Assembly: GCA_001939145.1 (NCBI GenBank)
Contig: LSRX01001120.1
Span: 33,705 to 97,704, forward strand
DNA length: 64,000 bases
Direction of reading: 5' to 3'
Origin: Symbiodinium microadriaticum
Taxonomy: Eukaryota > Sar > Dinophyceae > Suessiales > Symbiodiniaceae
In this document: positions 1 to 12,334 of the stretch, in pieces
How the letters are laid out: every line of letters begins with the position of its first letter
Position numbering within the stretch: the first letter of the stretch is position 1
Program-made: the position numbers and the translations under genes
The notes under the pieces: generated by a model
The model's input: only the letters and a program-made list of their open reading frames with translations
Database searches by the model: none
What the model was told of the DNA's origin: nothing

Positions 1-131
1 ATGCAATAACTGGCCTTCAGCGCTGGGCTTGAAAGTTCTTGACTGTCCTGCCTCCAGGCAGCCGCAGCAGTGTGTCCTTTCCGCCGCGAGCTCATGCATC
101 ATCACGCTGCATGTGGCACAGCAGCCACCAA

Positions 132-222
132 GTGGGCGCAGCAAGGAATGGTCACTGTGGTCTCATTGTGACCGCACCTGCGGCGGCGGTCAGATGATGC
201 GAGAAAGATCTCTGCAGGACCA
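132..222 (+). CDS. TSP1 module exon (partial)
   Basis: The + strand reads EWSLWSHCDRTCGGGQMMRE. This is the core of a thrombospondin type 1 repeat: WxxW, then C, then TCGGG, then a basic stretch. TSP1 modules are small disulphide-bonded extracellular domains used in adhesion and commonly multiplied in alveolate surface proteins. The exon borders are not defined here. A second WSDWS-like string (NWSDWS) occurs at about 260-277 in another frame, so another module may start there. This is the first of a long series of similar modules in the window. Confidence 0.7.
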
Positions 223-482
223 ATCCCCAGTCCAAGTTCTTCAGAATGCCCATTGCCATGAACTGGAGTGATTGGAGTGTTCTGAGAACGTGCTGGATAA
301 GAGCAACCATGATGCACGTCTACAGAGCATACGAGACTCCCCAAAGCTTCGTGCAAGGCTTCAGAAGTCGAAAGCGACATGGAGCTTGTGAAGTTTGTAG
401 CATGGAGCTGCGCAGTCAACAATCCAAGATTTTGGAGGCGATCACGGTTGTTTTGCTTGAGGTTTTTTCCTGCAGAGACGGT

Positions 483-708
483 TTATGAGCTGCGAGCCGC
501 GGCAATGCGCCTGGCTGACGCGCGGTCGGTGCTTCGAGTGGAACCTGGAGCTGGCCTCCGTGCGGTGCGGCGCGCGTACCGCGAGCGCCTGTTGAAGGCA
601 CGTACGACGTACGACGTACGACGTCGTATGACCACGTGCTAAGACCATGTGCTGCGTGCATGCGCACGCGAGGTTCATCCTGACAAGGGCGGAGATCCTG
701 AGGCCCAG
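483..708 (+). CDS. J-domain (DnaJ-like) exon pair with a GC-AG intron
   Basis: Exon 1 (about 483-597) encodes a J-domain helix I/II region ending RRAYRERLLK. Exon 2 (673-708) encodes VHPDKGGDPEAQ. Joining at AAG|GCACGT (597/598) and GCGAG|GTTCAT (672/673) gives YRERLLK-VHPDKGGD, the exact spacing of J-domains, with the HPD motif that stimulates the Hsp70 ATPase. The inferred intron (598-672, 75 bp) has a GC donor and an AG acceptor. It contains a short repeat of ACGTACG-type palindromes at about 600-627. The rest of the protein (glycine/phenylalanine or zinc regions) is not visible. A TGA follows at 712-714, so either this is a short C-terminal J-domain or another intron starts near 708. The domain assignment is strong. 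The gene's extent is unknown. Confidence 0.72.
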
Positions 709-722
709 CCCTGAGACACGAA

Positions 723-2000
723 GTCGTCAGCGCATCGTCTATATATTCACGTCTATTCAGTGATACCCTGGCAAAGAGTCGCTCTAATCGCTTTGGCCTG
801 CGGTGCTGCGGTCGTCAGGAGTTTCGTCAAGTACGATTGGCTGGTGTGCTTCTCCTATCTCACAGCAAAGCCGCTTGTCCTCGAAGAGTTGCGAGGTTTC
901 CTTACACTCTGCTGTGCTCTTGTTCTTCAGCAGGTACCACGGTAGCCTGATTGGCCTGTAACAGTCTGACAGTTCCTGCGCAACCGTTTCCCAAAACTCA
1001 GAGACATCTCAAGTCGTCGCCCACAGCAAGACGAACATGAACCAGAAAAGTAGATGAAAGTGTAAGTGCGGCGTTGAGACTCTGTAGATGGTGCCGGACT
1101 AAGCTCCTGAGCTGAGGCTGTGACACCAAAGGCTCAGAAGCGATCGGTTTGCACTCAGTCGAAGGTCTCCCGACCTGCCCGCTCCACCAGCTGCGGAGCC
1201 GCACAAAGTCATGACTTCAATTGTCCAGCGGTCTCGTCGTAGGCTCGCTCAAGCAGTGGGCTCTCAAGTCTAGGCAGCAGTAGCCTGTGAAACTCAAATT
1301 TGTCGAAGCTGCAGGATCGAAAGAGCTGCAGCCGGATCCGTCGCGTCTGGCAAGTGTGTTCCAGGACGTTTTCACTGGTACAACACGACAGCACGAGTGC
1401 GATAGGCCGCAAAGAGTGTGGAGAGTCCTTATCAGGAGGGCCAAGCCAAGAGCAACGCGAGCCTGGATGCAGTCTTTGGTCGCGGGAACAAAGGCAAAGG
1501 CAAAGGGACCCCGACGTCCGTGAACACCATCAGCGCTCAGAAATCGGCTACCTGGCACATTTTGACTGACTATTCGAGCCCTCGCAAACCGTAACAAGCC
1601 TTGGAACGCGATTCTTGCTGCAATGTATTTGCAACGTCCGGTGGCTGTGCAACTTGTGAAGGAGATTTGGTTGGGTTGTTGGGGTTCTTTTCAGCCTTTG
1701 TTGGTGCCTTGGGCTTCAGACTGCCATAAACTTGCAACTTGCTTAGCCCCCATTTCCTGGCTCCGAGATTTGTCGCTGCTAATCTGTGCACCAGAGAACG
1801 AAAAGGTGCTTGCAGGATGTGAGTTGCAGACTTGCACATGGTTCTAGATTCTAGATGATTCTAGCTTTTTTCGAGACGATGAACTTTTCATCGCAGGTGC
1901 TCAGGGTTTACGGGTTTCGGGTTTGCTAAACATGCTAAAATCCAGGCGAACTTACTCGTACAACTTCAGTGGTGTTGAGGGTCTGGGTCTTGTCGATGAG
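723..2000. other. No recognisable gene
   Basis: I see only short overlapping open frames without domain signatures. The stretch is probably intron or intergenic sequence between the J-domain exons and the A-rich tract at 2.2 kb. Confidence 0.4.
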
Positions 2001-2159
2001 GTGTGAAGCTTTCGGGCATTACTATACACAAGACGCACGGAGCACAAAAAGTAAACGGTACATCGTCCGCGCCGCCTGGAACTACTAACATTTATGGCCT
2101 TACTTGCCGCGCTTGTGTTCCGGATAACGATAGTTCAAGAGTTGGGAGGAGCGTCTACA

Positions 2160-2580
2160 CATCGGAGAGATGCCCCGCGCCAGCAGCCAAAAAGCGTGCC
2201 CCGGACCCGCGAGGCACTGACAGCAAAAAGAACAATTCGCACCTAGCAAAAAGAACAATTCGCGCCTGCACCCGTGGAAAAATAGCAAGCGCTCAGCACC
2301 CGCTGCGAACAAAAAGACGGAGCAACCAAGCATCCGACAAACAGGCCACTCGCAGCAACAAAAAAATGCAGTGCACCCGCAGCAAAAAGCAACGCGCCAC
2401 CCGGCCCCCGGGGCCCGCTCCATCGGATTCCTCACGCCCGGCCCCCGGGCAGCCCCTCACCCCCCAAAAGCGCGCCCACAGCAAAATAGAAAGCTCGCCC
2501 CATATGCGCAGCAGACAAAACGGCAGTGCACCCGCAGTAGAAAAGCATCCACGACAAACACAAAAAACACTCTCATCGGT
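2160..2580. repeat. Low-complexity tract of AGCAAAAAG-like motifs
   Basis: Short A-runs (AGCAAAAAG, AACAAAAAG, AACAAAAAAATG) recur every 20-40 bases in otherwise C-rich sequence such as CACCCG and CGCACC. A long open frame crosses this tract on the + strand (about 2003-2926), but its product is only a Lys/Arg/Ser/Pro-rich string with no domain. I treat that as a by-product of composition. Confidence 0.45.
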
Positions 2581-2929
2581 ACTCTTGCCAGGAGAGAAAC
2601 TGGGGCAAGTGCGGGCGAAGACGATTTCAATAACTGGGTACCCGCAAGTAGGGGGCAGAAATCAGTTAATTGTGACGGTGTTTTTTCCCGCACTGAAACG
2701 ATGTTGCAAGCGTCAGTCACTATATCCAGAACAGATAGCAACTATGAAACGAGATCCTTGTCAAATGAAACTACAGCAGGTGGCCGGATCGGATCTAATA
2801 GAGTGTCGTAAGAACGGTGGGACCTTTCGTAGTTCTGCCGGCCCATGCGGCAATCAGACAGCTTCACGAAGGGCGTCGGGCGACAGAGGAGTACACTCGA
2901 CGGCAAACCTCTGTCACGTAAGCTGACGA

Positions 2930-5900
2930 CTTTCACGGGCGCAGACACGACCCAGGTCCACGAGCCGCGTTGACAGATCTGGAAGTGTCTAGTTCGACCA
3001 CGGAGCACTGCTGTCATAAGCACAGGAACATTCCGTTTCGACGAAGTTGGTTGTCTTCGTTCGACAAGCGCGATGCAGAAGCCGTGAACAGAGTAATCGC
3101 CCATGTCAAACAGCGGCGCCAGCAAAGGTTCTGCCTATCCACAAAATCCATTGCAGACAATGCAGATCAGATCCGTTTGACCGGCTAGTGGGCTCACGGT
3201 GAGCTGTGCACCCTCCTTTGCCCTTGCGGTCAGCTGCAAGATTTCAGGCGGCTCATGGGATGACATGGAAGTTGCACCCGGAAAGGTGTGGCTACTTGGG
3301 CAGTCCCCACGTCTGCTCTCCTGCCAAGCTCGATCACACAACACTGCTGGCCCCTCCAGGCGGGTGCGGCGTGAAAGGACAGGATCGGTATCCGCACAGC
3401 AGTTGACCGGCGAAGACGAACACAGAACACTGCCAAGCTGCTTGTCGTTCTCCCATCTGAGGACAGTGCGTGCTGTGGTGTGGACATCTCAGCATCGAAG
3501 CTGGCAGCCCTTGTCGCAGAATTGAAGGCACTCACGTCAGAGGACATAAATGTCGCTGTGACGTCGTGGTCCGTCTGAATCTAGCTTGATCTTGATCTCC
3601 CTGAAGGAACGGCGGGTGCGGTTGGCTGCGTTGCCTGCAAAAGCACGGGAGCAGCTGCGGGAGCACCTCCAGTTCGCACCTTGTCTCACGAGATGTCCTG
3701 CAGGGGCTACTGATGCTTCGTGTTGCGCGCCACTCCCCTCGCAGGCCTCGCAGGCAGCCTCGGCTCAGCGAACTCCTGGTCACTGCGACCAAAGCGAGAG
3801 CAAAAGCAGTGCATCGAAGTCGTTACAACCAACGGAAGACGGCAATTACGATGGACTCGGAGCTGTTGAGGAGCCGGGCCATCAAGACGGCTTTTGCGGC
3901 TCAGGGGCCCAGCAGTGCGAGCTTCTGCGAGCAGGATGTTTTGCCTTGGATCGCTTGGGGTCGACCCAGGCCACCATCTGCTGCGGATGGTTTCGGATTG
4001 CAACACAGGCTAGGGGCTCTCCCTCTGTGAGTAGAGGGAGTGTGCCACACCGCGTAAGGTTCCTGCAGTCCGATGCAGACATCCGACTGCCAATGGTGCC
4101 GGGCACAGTAAGCGGGTACGGCACTAGGCAATCGACATCGTCTAGCGAGGTATATCCGATCACGTTGCACAGTTCAGGTCTCAATGGGGAGAGTGGCAGA
4201 ACCCTCGGCCGACCGCCACAGCACGCAGGTGCGTGTTTTGCAAAGTTTTTGGTAGGTCAGACTGCAGCGCACGATGCGGTGAGGGCTCCAAGCAAAGGCG
4301 TGGAAGGGCAAAGTGGCTTCCCACCCACTTTTAAAACTGCTTGCAAGACCTTGCAATCTGTCAGGGAGCGGCGAATCCTCTCTGAGGCACTCGCCGGAGG
4401 AACGGCATGCACCGGCCCCGTGAATTCGCGAAGAATCCAGCTGCTCAGGGGTTCGGAAGTGCTCTTCGTGAGGTGAAGGCCCTTTGAAAGAGCTGTCGAT
4501 TTGCCAGTGCTTGCCTCTGAAGGGACAGCGCAGAATCATCATGATACGTCTGTGTTGCAGCCAAACAACATGCCTTCGCGTTGTTCAGGCTGAGCCAGTG
4601 CACTTTGGTCGACTGCCGTTGGGCAGATTGGCTCGATTCTTAGCCCAAGAAGGAAACTTTTCAATGAGGAGAGGGTTTTGTGGATCTGCATCTTGACTGA
4701 GGGGTGCATGGTCAGATTGCTCTTGCGAGTGCGGTGGTGGAACGAAACGACGAACCAGGGTGCGCACTCGAGAAAAGGAAGCATGCTTCCCTGACTGCAG
4801 CTTGCTTACACACAAGCCGGTGCAGGGTGTCATGGAAGCTCCGCGGAATGGTGGAAAAGTATGTGAGCCTCAGGCACCCTGCAGACGCTCCAAACATGTT
4901 TCAATGATGGTCTGGGTGGCAGGACATGGAGCAAGCCTTTCCTTGCAACACACAGCTGCCGAGCTGCAATTGACCGCAGAGTCAAAGCGCCCTCAGCGTA
5001 CCACAGCACGTCCCCGTTCAATCTGAGGCCTTGCGGAAGTGGTTGTGTGGATGGTCAGTGGGGAGCACGAAGCCGAGTAACGAAGTGGTAGCCGAAAAGC
5101 ACAAGCGCCGTTTTGGCGGCGTCACGGGCAGGCCTGGAGCTCTTGGACCTCCTGCTCTGCAACATGCCTTGCGCTGATGGGTTTTCGCTGGCCTTTTTCC
5201 CACTTGAGAATCTGCCAAGGTTCCAGCAGCTATCAATCTCGAAGTCGCAATCTCGAAATCCAGTCTGTACCCCAGCAGTCGGCCTTGTGCACAAACTTGC
5301 TGCAGATGAATCAAGGTTTGGTAGCAATTAACAAACCAATATAAACCAAGCGTTTGTGTTCATGTTGTGACCTAACTTGCATGCGTCTGTAAATTGCCAC
5401 TACTAGATAATGGTCTGCGACGCGCAAAAGTTATGTCACGAGACGTCTGCGGAAATGGCGCGTCCACTTAGTCGGTCCTTGATTTTTTTGTGTCCCGGCC
5501 TTTCGCTTCTCGCTGTCGCCTTGACGAGAAAATATCGGTACCGTTGAAAGCATCCCTGTGGTCGCAGAAGATGAGCAAGACTGGGGAAAGATGCCGGAGG
5601 AGGTGGCCACTGCCCGGACAACCCTCCAGCAAAACATCTTGGCACAAGCCACGTTTTGTCGCGAAAAACCACGATAAGCCTGCGTTGAGTGATGTGCAGG
5701 ACATGCACACAGTTTTGGAGGTGGTGGATGAACCCAGACTTGGCACAAGAGTGCGCAGGAACTGATGTTAAGTTTTCTTTTGTCCTCGCGCTGCGCCTGT
5801 GTTTCTCTTGGCGGCGGAAGCGACACCGGCGACATTACCGGATTCATTTCGGTACAGCATGGAGGCAGGTGTGGGCGGCCCTTGCTGCGCCGGACCCAAC

Positions 5901-6900
5901 AAACGAGTTTCGTCTGCTGGTTTTCCTGCCGAACGTGAGGCCGCATCGGAAAATGCAACGAAGGCAGACGAGCCCGTCCGCTCTTGAGGATGAAGAGTGC
6001 CGTTACAGGGTGGATGGCACCCTCCGTTGTCGGCCTTACATCGAAGGGTGAGTGGTGGCAAAACCCCGATGTGCAATCCCGTCCGCTATCCACTGCCTGT
6101 GACAGGCTCCGTGCACGCGTGTTGCACAGACAGCTGCGCTGGATCAAACTTTCGCGGTTTCCTGTGTGTGGGTTCGTGTCTCCGTCTGAAGTGGCACGAG
6201 GAGCACAAGGGGACCCGCCCGCGTGCAAGCATCTTTGCGGTTCGAACAAGACCATTCTGCTGTTCCGGCTCGCTGAGCCTCCGCGCCCTTTTGCTCATGC
6301 ACATTTCCGTGCAGGTAGACTGTACATTGTTGGCGCATCCCTCTTTTCTTCTTCTTCTGACTTGGGCCTGCCGTCCCAGCCTGTCCGGCCTTTGACTTGG
6401 ATGTGTCCTTACCTCTTCGCTCATCTCCCACCTGTTGCGTGCGATTGAAACATGCCATCGCTGGCCATCTCACAGGTGCTGCATGCGGCCAGTTCAACAC
6501 CCTAATTGCATACTGCACCAGTTGCCTCTGCTTCTTCAAGCTTGGCCAGTAATGTGGGAAGCAGAAATTTGCCACCAAAGGTGTGTTCCAACAATGCTCC
6601 CTTTCACATTCGGGCCTCCTGCCTGGAAGGCTCTTTCTGTAGCCCGGCACTAGGCTTGATGTAGGACTTTAGCCTGCCGAGCCTTCAATGAAAGGCGCGA
6701 GCCTCGCGTAATTGTGACAGATATCCAGCGAAGTACACGGGTGGATCGACCTTCAAGCCGAAGCTACATCATGGGTTTAGCAAGTTAGTCACATCACTTC
6801 GAGTTTTATTCCAATCTGCACTCGACATCTCATTCCTGTTTCGCTCACATTGGAATCATATCCTTGGTAACTTTGACGCAACAGCTGTTAGGGTAGTTCG
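2930..6900. other. No recognisable gene
   Basis: This is mixed-composition sequence with many short open frames on both strands, including one of 274 codons on the minus strand (5431-6255). None shows a domain, a codon pattern or a signal I recognise. It may hold introns of the TSP1 gene(s). Confidence 0.35.
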
Positions 6901-6948
6901 GCATGGCTTTCTTGATGCATTTGGCAGGTTCGTCAACGAGAAGCGAGA

Positions 6949-7073
6949 CCATCATCATCGTCATCGTCATCGTCGTCGTCGCCATCTTTATCGTCAGCGT
7001 CATCAACATCGTCATCATCGTCATCGTCATCATTTTCATCACCCTCTTCATCATCATCGTCATCACCATCATG
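6949..7073. repeat. (ATC/GTC)n trinucleotide microsatellite
   Basis: The tract is an imperfect run of ATC and GTC triplets (ATCATCATCGTCATCGTC...). On the minus strand it reads as Asp/Met-rich strings, which reflect the repeat and not a gene. Confidence 0.85.
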
Positions 7074-7139
7074 TATTTTTGTACACCTAGTCTCTTTTGT
7101 GAGTCGTTCCGCGTACAAACGAGCTCTAGTCCACAGTAA

Positions 7140-7960
7140 GCATGGAATCATGAAGGCCGCGTTCTAAAACTGAATATCACCGGCGAGTTGCTCGTCAATA
7201 TAGAAAATGCACGCTCGAGCATAAAGTCATCCAACACAATGCAATTCCCGTGCTGCCACGAGACATCCCCAGCGGGCCGTTGAGCGCAGACAGCGGGTGT
7301 TACAGAATAATGTCATCACACACAGCAAGTTTCCTGATATTTCCGCCGAGTCCTTCAGTATGGAAGACGAGCTCAACTGTATAAAATCATCAGACACAAA
7401 GCAAACTAATCCACACGTTTTCTATGCTTCATACCTCCGGCGAGTCGTTAAAAGGAGTTCTACAGTGCAGAATCAGTGTAGAACCAACACACACAAAGCA
7501 AATTCTATGCTAAAATACGCGCTTTCTATAGCCAATATCTCCGGCGAGTCGTTGAGCATAGAAAACGCACGTTGCAGCATAGAATCATCGCACGCGCACG
7601 TCACAGCACCCAGTGTTCTGAAAATATTTCCGGGGAGTCGTTCAGTTTCTCACGCATTCCACAGTATAGAATCATCGTCCACAAAAAAACGAATATCGTA
7701 CTACTTAATATCGGCGAGTCTTAACTACAGAAAATGAGGCGCCCCAGTAGAGGTACAGTACAAGCATTCTATACTGAAGCGTACGTTCTCTATACTTAAG
7801 ATTTCCGGCAAATCGTTCAGTTCATAGAACATGCACGTTCCAGTACAAAGCATCGAACAGAAATCCATTTTATTCTCAAGCGTGCATTTTCTATACGGAT
7901 GATCACCGGCGAATCGTTAAGCATAGCAAACGGCCTAAACCGTAGTTTTTGTCAGAGGAG
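7140..7960. repeat. Degenerate ~95-bp tandem minisatellite
   Basis: A motif like CCGGCGAGTCGTTCAGCATAG recurs near 7183, 7343, 7437, 7539, 7632, 7713, 7803 and 7907. Most spacings are 80-104 bp. It is followed each time by an AGAAAACGCACG-like and an ATAGAATCATC-like string. The copies are strongly diverged. No coding potential is evident. The 200 bases up to about 8170 carry only weak traces of it. Confidence 0.6.
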
Positions 7961-8647
7961 TTCAATAGATTCAGCTAGGTATGCGTCGCCGGCAGTTTCA
8001 CGTGCGAGACAGTTCGTATAGTGCTGCGTTGCAACCATTTATACACGTAGAACCATCATGCGGCAATGATACCGTTTAGAAGATGCTGTAGCATATTGAG
8101 CTAGACCGTAGCGGAGAAAGATAGCGTGCTGTACGATTAAGAACAATGAAGCAAATACGATTCAAGATACAGCTTCAATGACGGGTGCAGTGCCCTGTAG
8201 CATGGCTTAGTCTGGCAGGGCCTACCATCGCATACTCCTCCTGGTTGCATGCTACAGGCCGAGTAGCTGCGGCAAGGCCGCCGCCGGTCCGCGAGACGAG
8301 CGCCTCGACAGTCTTGAAAGGATCAGCACAGTGCAGCTCTATGAACCCGGTTGTCAGACAAACAGTGACGGAGAACCAAGCATGTCTTGCTCTCTTGCGC
8401 AGTGCCGCTTTTGGCCGTACATCTACGACAGGTATCAGGTGTGCAGCAACTTGCAGCTCCTTGGCTACATGAAGGGGGTGACAGAAAGATCTGGGAGTGG
8501 GTGCTATTGCATTTAGGCGTGTTTGATGATTTGCATATGCCTGTGGCTTTGAGAGTGCTGGAATCTGTTGCCAGAGACGCCAAAAGCCATGCCGCAGGTG
8601 AGGTTCTTGCTTGGCTTGAGAAAGTTTGTGGCAGGCCATGCATCCAG

Positions 8648-8999
8648 GACACAGATTGCCAGCTGCACGACTGGGGCGAATGGCGGCGTTCTTGTTTTAG
8701 CAGCAACATGTTTCTAGCAAGGGTAAGTAGGGATTCTGGAAATCCGAGGTCGCATTGCAGCTGCCATTGCTTTGGGATTCGAGAGAGGACATGGAGTTGC
8801 CGAGAAGAAGTTGTCGATTCACGAAAGAGCCACGGAGGAATCGCTTCATCTCCCACTTTGCCACGGGCAAGGGCAACCCTTGTGCCCGTGCAGCCCTCAA
8901 GGCCAGTCGCCCCTCGAAGCTTCAAAAAGCAAGAAGATCACGAATGGGCATTTTCCAAACTGCCAGGTCATCGAGCCGTGTAATCCCGGCCCGTGCTGA
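8648..8999 (+). CDS. TSP1 module (complete, at least two exons)
   Basis: Exon 1 reads DTDCQLHDWGEWRRSC, a module start with paired tryptophans. A canonical intron follows: GTAAGT donor at 8723 and a TTGCAG acceptor ending at 8760. Exon 2 continues CHCFGIRERTWSCREEVV, the C-x-G-x-R-x-R part. The module closes with VIEPCNPGPC at 8967-8996 and then TGA. The cysteine and tryptophan order fits a TSP1 fold. The final PC-x3-PC is the usual end of the domain, so the TGA may be a real stop or read-through into an intron. Confidence 0.68.
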
Positions 9000-9254
9000 T
9001 CTCAGAATACATCTCTCTGTTTCCACCTCTCCGCCTCACTGCCGCAGCCAGGATTCGACCCTTCGATCCCGATGCATTGGACAGCCTGCCTTTGCAACTG
9101 CAGGCAGGCTTCTGACTCTCACACCTCCAGCTTCTGACTGGTTCCCTGATTCCATTTGCAGATGCCTCCGACTGACTGCCAAGAGAAGCCGTGCCGTCCT
9201 ATGTGGAAGTCTCGAGTCGTGCAATCTGTCGGTGTCGATCAGCTGTTGAGGCCT

Positions 9255-9299
9255 GTAGATTGTGAGCTGCACGACTGGACTGAGTGGCCAAGCTCTCAG
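9255..9299 (+). CDS. TSP1 module start (partial exon)
   Basis: The sequence reads VDCELHDWTEWPSS, which resembles the module start at 8657. The C-x3-DW-x2-W string is the TSP1 N-terminal signature. The continuation probably lies beyond an intron. The next CSRTCGGG core is at 9585. Confidence 0.6.
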
Positions 9300-9569
9300 C
9301 TTTGATGCCATCCGTGGCACCGACAATCATAGAATTTGCCCCACACAGTCACAGGGAACCGGGTTTTGCAGCAGGGGCTGTCGACCGCCTCGGATACTAA
9401 TGTACATTCATCTCTGCTTGTCAGTGGGGGCACTCTGTCTTTGAGCTCTGCATGTAATCCTGGCACAACGGGCCGTCGCATGCACAACATGAAACACACG
9501 GCTTCATGGCCATGGTGGTCACTGTACGAACGGAAAAACTAAAGCAAATTTCGGCTCATTTTGGTGAAC

Positions 9570-9636
9570 CTCCAAAGGACACGTTGCTCTCGTACTTGCG
9601 GTGGTGGTCAGCGAGAGAGGAGTCGTACTGCCGGAC
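9570..9636 (+). CDS. TSP1 core exon
   Basis: The sequence reads RTRCSRTCGGGQRERSRTA, a textbook TSP1 core with CSRTCGGG followed by alternating arginines. It probably completes the module that starts at 9255. Confidence 0.72.
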
Positions 9637-9795
9637 ACCTTCAACTCCGCCTGCTTCTGCCGTTTACGTGCAACTGTTGAAACCTGAAGGTCCGCACAGC
9701 ACCGAAACACGGGGGACAGCCGTGTCGGGCAGACTCGCTTCCTGTAGCCTTGCAAATGTCTCAAGAGGGTGTACTCGAGAGGCAAATCTGATCTC

Positions 9796-9849
9796 ACCAC
9801 CGTGGAGCCATGCAATTTGGACCCCTGCCATCAAGTTCACTGTGAAGAC
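9796..9849 (+). CDS. TSP1 module end (partial exon)
   Basis: The sequence reads TTVEPCNLDPCHQVHCE. The EPCN-x2-PC string is the closing part of a TSP1 repeat and parallels EPCNPGPC at 8970. A new C-x-C string follows, as expected where one module runs into the next. Confidence 0.6.
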
Positions 9850-9911
9850 TGCAGGTGGGATCCGGCATGTGTTGCAACAATGAAGGCGGTTTCAAAGCTT
9901 TGCGGCTATGG

Positions 9912-9990
9912 AGGTGGGGCCAGTGGAGCGACTGGGGAGGTTGCAGCAAGCGTTGCGCTTATGAATGGGAATCAAAATCTGTGAAGTTGC
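9912..9990 (+). CDS. TSP1 module exon
   Basis: The sequence reads RWGQWSDWGGCSKRCAYEWE. The WxxWxxW spacing and C-S-K-R-C are TSP1 features. The third cysteine context (RCAYEW instead of TCGGG) is degenerate. Confidence 0.62.
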
Positions 9991-9999
9991 CTGCTTGCA

Positions 10000-11440
10000 G
10001 CCTGCTTAGCCTTCTCCAGGTGCGGTGGCCAAAAGTACCGCCATCGCTCCATAATCCAGATGGCGAACCACTGCGGTGCTCACCCCGGCGCCGTTTTCTT
10101 CCCAGCTCTAGTGCACTGTGACAAGGCAAGCCCTGTGACGTCAGAGCTGCGAAGGAGGCCAGCAGCACCCCCTGAAAAAGCAGGTCGTGTTCGCATCAGA
10201 TGCCTGTCTTGAAGCGGATCTTGCAAATGGGGTATAAAGAACAGGATTCAGTATTTCCATGCCCATGCGACCTCTTCTTTTGATCTGCTCTCTGCATCAA
10301 ACTGAACTGGTTGCCGCACCCTTCATACCCCTTGACCTGGAAGCTGGCAGATGCTGGCAGATGGGCTTGCAACAGCGTCCTAATGCCGGAGTCTTCGCAA
10401 ATAAAAAGATTGATCAAGCGCGAAGAGACCCACAAACCGGATGCCGCAAGAGAGGAAGAGGAAAAGGCAAGCACTGAGAGTTTGTTGAAAAACACAGACT
10501 GGCTACTGGCATGTGGGCCGACAAGATTCGTGAGACTTTGGCCAGACCACGAACTGCACCAGCGAGTGCAAAACGCCGCTGTATTGCTCTTGGACGGAGT
10601 GGCCATGGGCTGAGTTTTTCCAATTTGCGGAGCTTGCGGACAGAGCTCCGTGTCAGGTCCGGAGCGACAGCCTGTGCTCCGTGCGGCAGGGACCCCACGG
10701 CGTTGTGGACGCAGCGAGCATCAGCGAGCCATGTGAGCCGAGGGCCCGCCACGACCATGCGGAACCGAGCCTTGGGCGCTCGCCTCGAGGGCCTGCGCTG
10801 CGAAGCTGCCTGCGATGCCTCGCCGAGGCTTTTCGGCCAGCGACCCGGGGCCTGGCGAGTGGTTTTTCCGGGTGCCCGGGCCCTGCTCTCTCTCGCTCTC
10901 GCTCTGTGACTTGCGTCTTTCCCTTGCACTCATCTCTCGATCCGAGGACTGGTGAGTCTGAGTGTGCGGGGACGCAGCTGAACGTGAGCTTGTGCCCTTC
11001 TGTCCCGGCCTTAGTTGCATGAGGGTACAGCGCAGTTGGCATATCGGCCGGTTGCGAGGATACGAAAGAGTGCAGGCCGTTCAGTCGAGAAGTGGATTCT
11101 TAGTTCACCTTTGTCTACTCCAATAATCCCTGGCATGCCCCGTTCCGTTTTGCGATGTTTTGCGCTGGTTGAGCTTGCGCACCCCACGTGGGCGCGAGCA
11201 AGTGAGCTGCAGCATCGTTGCACTGCGGAGAAGGCAATTGTCCGTGGAAGGAGCATGTCTCGCATGTTGCTTCCTGTAACTTCTCTGATGCTCGCCACTC
11301 CGGATTGTGGTACATAGTCGCTACATGTAACTCATGGTGACTCGGCGTGCGTGTTCCAAGGCTGGAGCAAGCTGCGAACACTGCGCCTGTCGCTCAGTCG
11401 GCCATAGGGGGCCGGTGAGTTGGCCTCCTGCGTCGCCCGA
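10000..11440. other. No recognisable gene
   Basis: The stretch is GC-rich between 10.5 and 11.0 kb, with several overlapping open frames on both strands and no domain signature. I read it as intronic sequence between TSP1 modules. Confidence 0.35.
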
Positions 11441-11463
11441 CGCACCTGCATCGACAGGTGCCG

Positions 11464-11517
11464 CAGCATTGCCAATTCAGCGAGTGGGGCGACTGGTTCG
11501 ACCCTTTCTGCCTGATC
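11464..11517 (+). CDS. TSP1 module start (partial exon)
   Basis: The sequence reads QHCQFSEWGDWFDPFCLI. The C-x3-EWGDW pattern matches the other module starts in this window. Confidence 0.58.
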
Positions 11518-11914
11518 AAAAAAGTGATGTTGACAACCTCTTTGCCAAATCAGGCGCGAACCGACCTGCGTCGGCCTTTGTGAGCGGGAGCGGACCATAG
11601 CGATGGTCTCAGCTTGGAGATGCTACAAGTAGCAGCTAGAGTCTAGAGAGCTTTTTCTTTGATAAAGGGTGTGCATGCGTCTGCCCTGCCTTGATACAGT
11701 TCAGGCCACCATCAACAATGAATGCGGGAATCCATGTGCACGGCCTAGAGCGAATCGACAAGTCTCCACTGCATGGCGACGCGTGCTTGAGACCTCAGGT
11801 GACGGGCCAATGCTCATGACTAAGAGCTGCCCAGTGGAGTCCCAGACTGAGTGAAACGGCTTGGCAGACACCGCGCAAGGTTCCCAAACGACGTTTGCCA
11901 GGTGCACTCAACCA

Positions 11915-11992
11915 AAGGACTGCACATTCTCCGCATGGACCGAGTGGCTCGAGCCTGAATGCAGTGCGGCAACATGCGGCAACGCTCAGCAA
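11915..11992 (+). CDS. TSP1 module exon
   Basis: The sequence reads KDCTFSAWTEWLEPECSAAT and then CGNAQ. It has the paired tryptophans, the spacing C and the TCG core of a TSP1 repeat. Confidence 0.66.
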
Positions 11993-12334
11993 GTGCTGAT
12001 GCCGTCTCTTTGACTGCAGGAGTCAGTGCCCGGTCTTCGCATCCCAGTCGCAGCGCACACGCTCGCGAACCATCGCCACGCCCTTGCCGGAAATCACCTC
12101 CAGCCACAGCCACAGCCATACGTCTCGAAGAGGCACAGCAGCCCGAAAACGAAGGAAGACCATGCGCACGTGACTTAAACGAGCAAAAGTCAGCTCACAA
12201 CCGCGAGCCATTGCGAGCGCCTGCCTGGAGGTGGGTCCTTTAGAGGAGACAGTGGCCTGCCAACGCCTCGCTGCCCGTCTTGCGTCTAAGAGAGTCGTTG
12301 TCTGCTTCGCTCAGGTGAGTACAACCACCTGAAG

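Noticed and set aside
2003-2926. 307-codon basic, low-complexity protein
   Set aside because: The open frame follows an A-rich/C-rich repeat tract and shows no domain.
5431-6255. 274-codon minus-strand gene
   Set aside because: No domain, no signal and a Cys/His/Pro-rich composition typical of antisense frames in GC-rich DNA.
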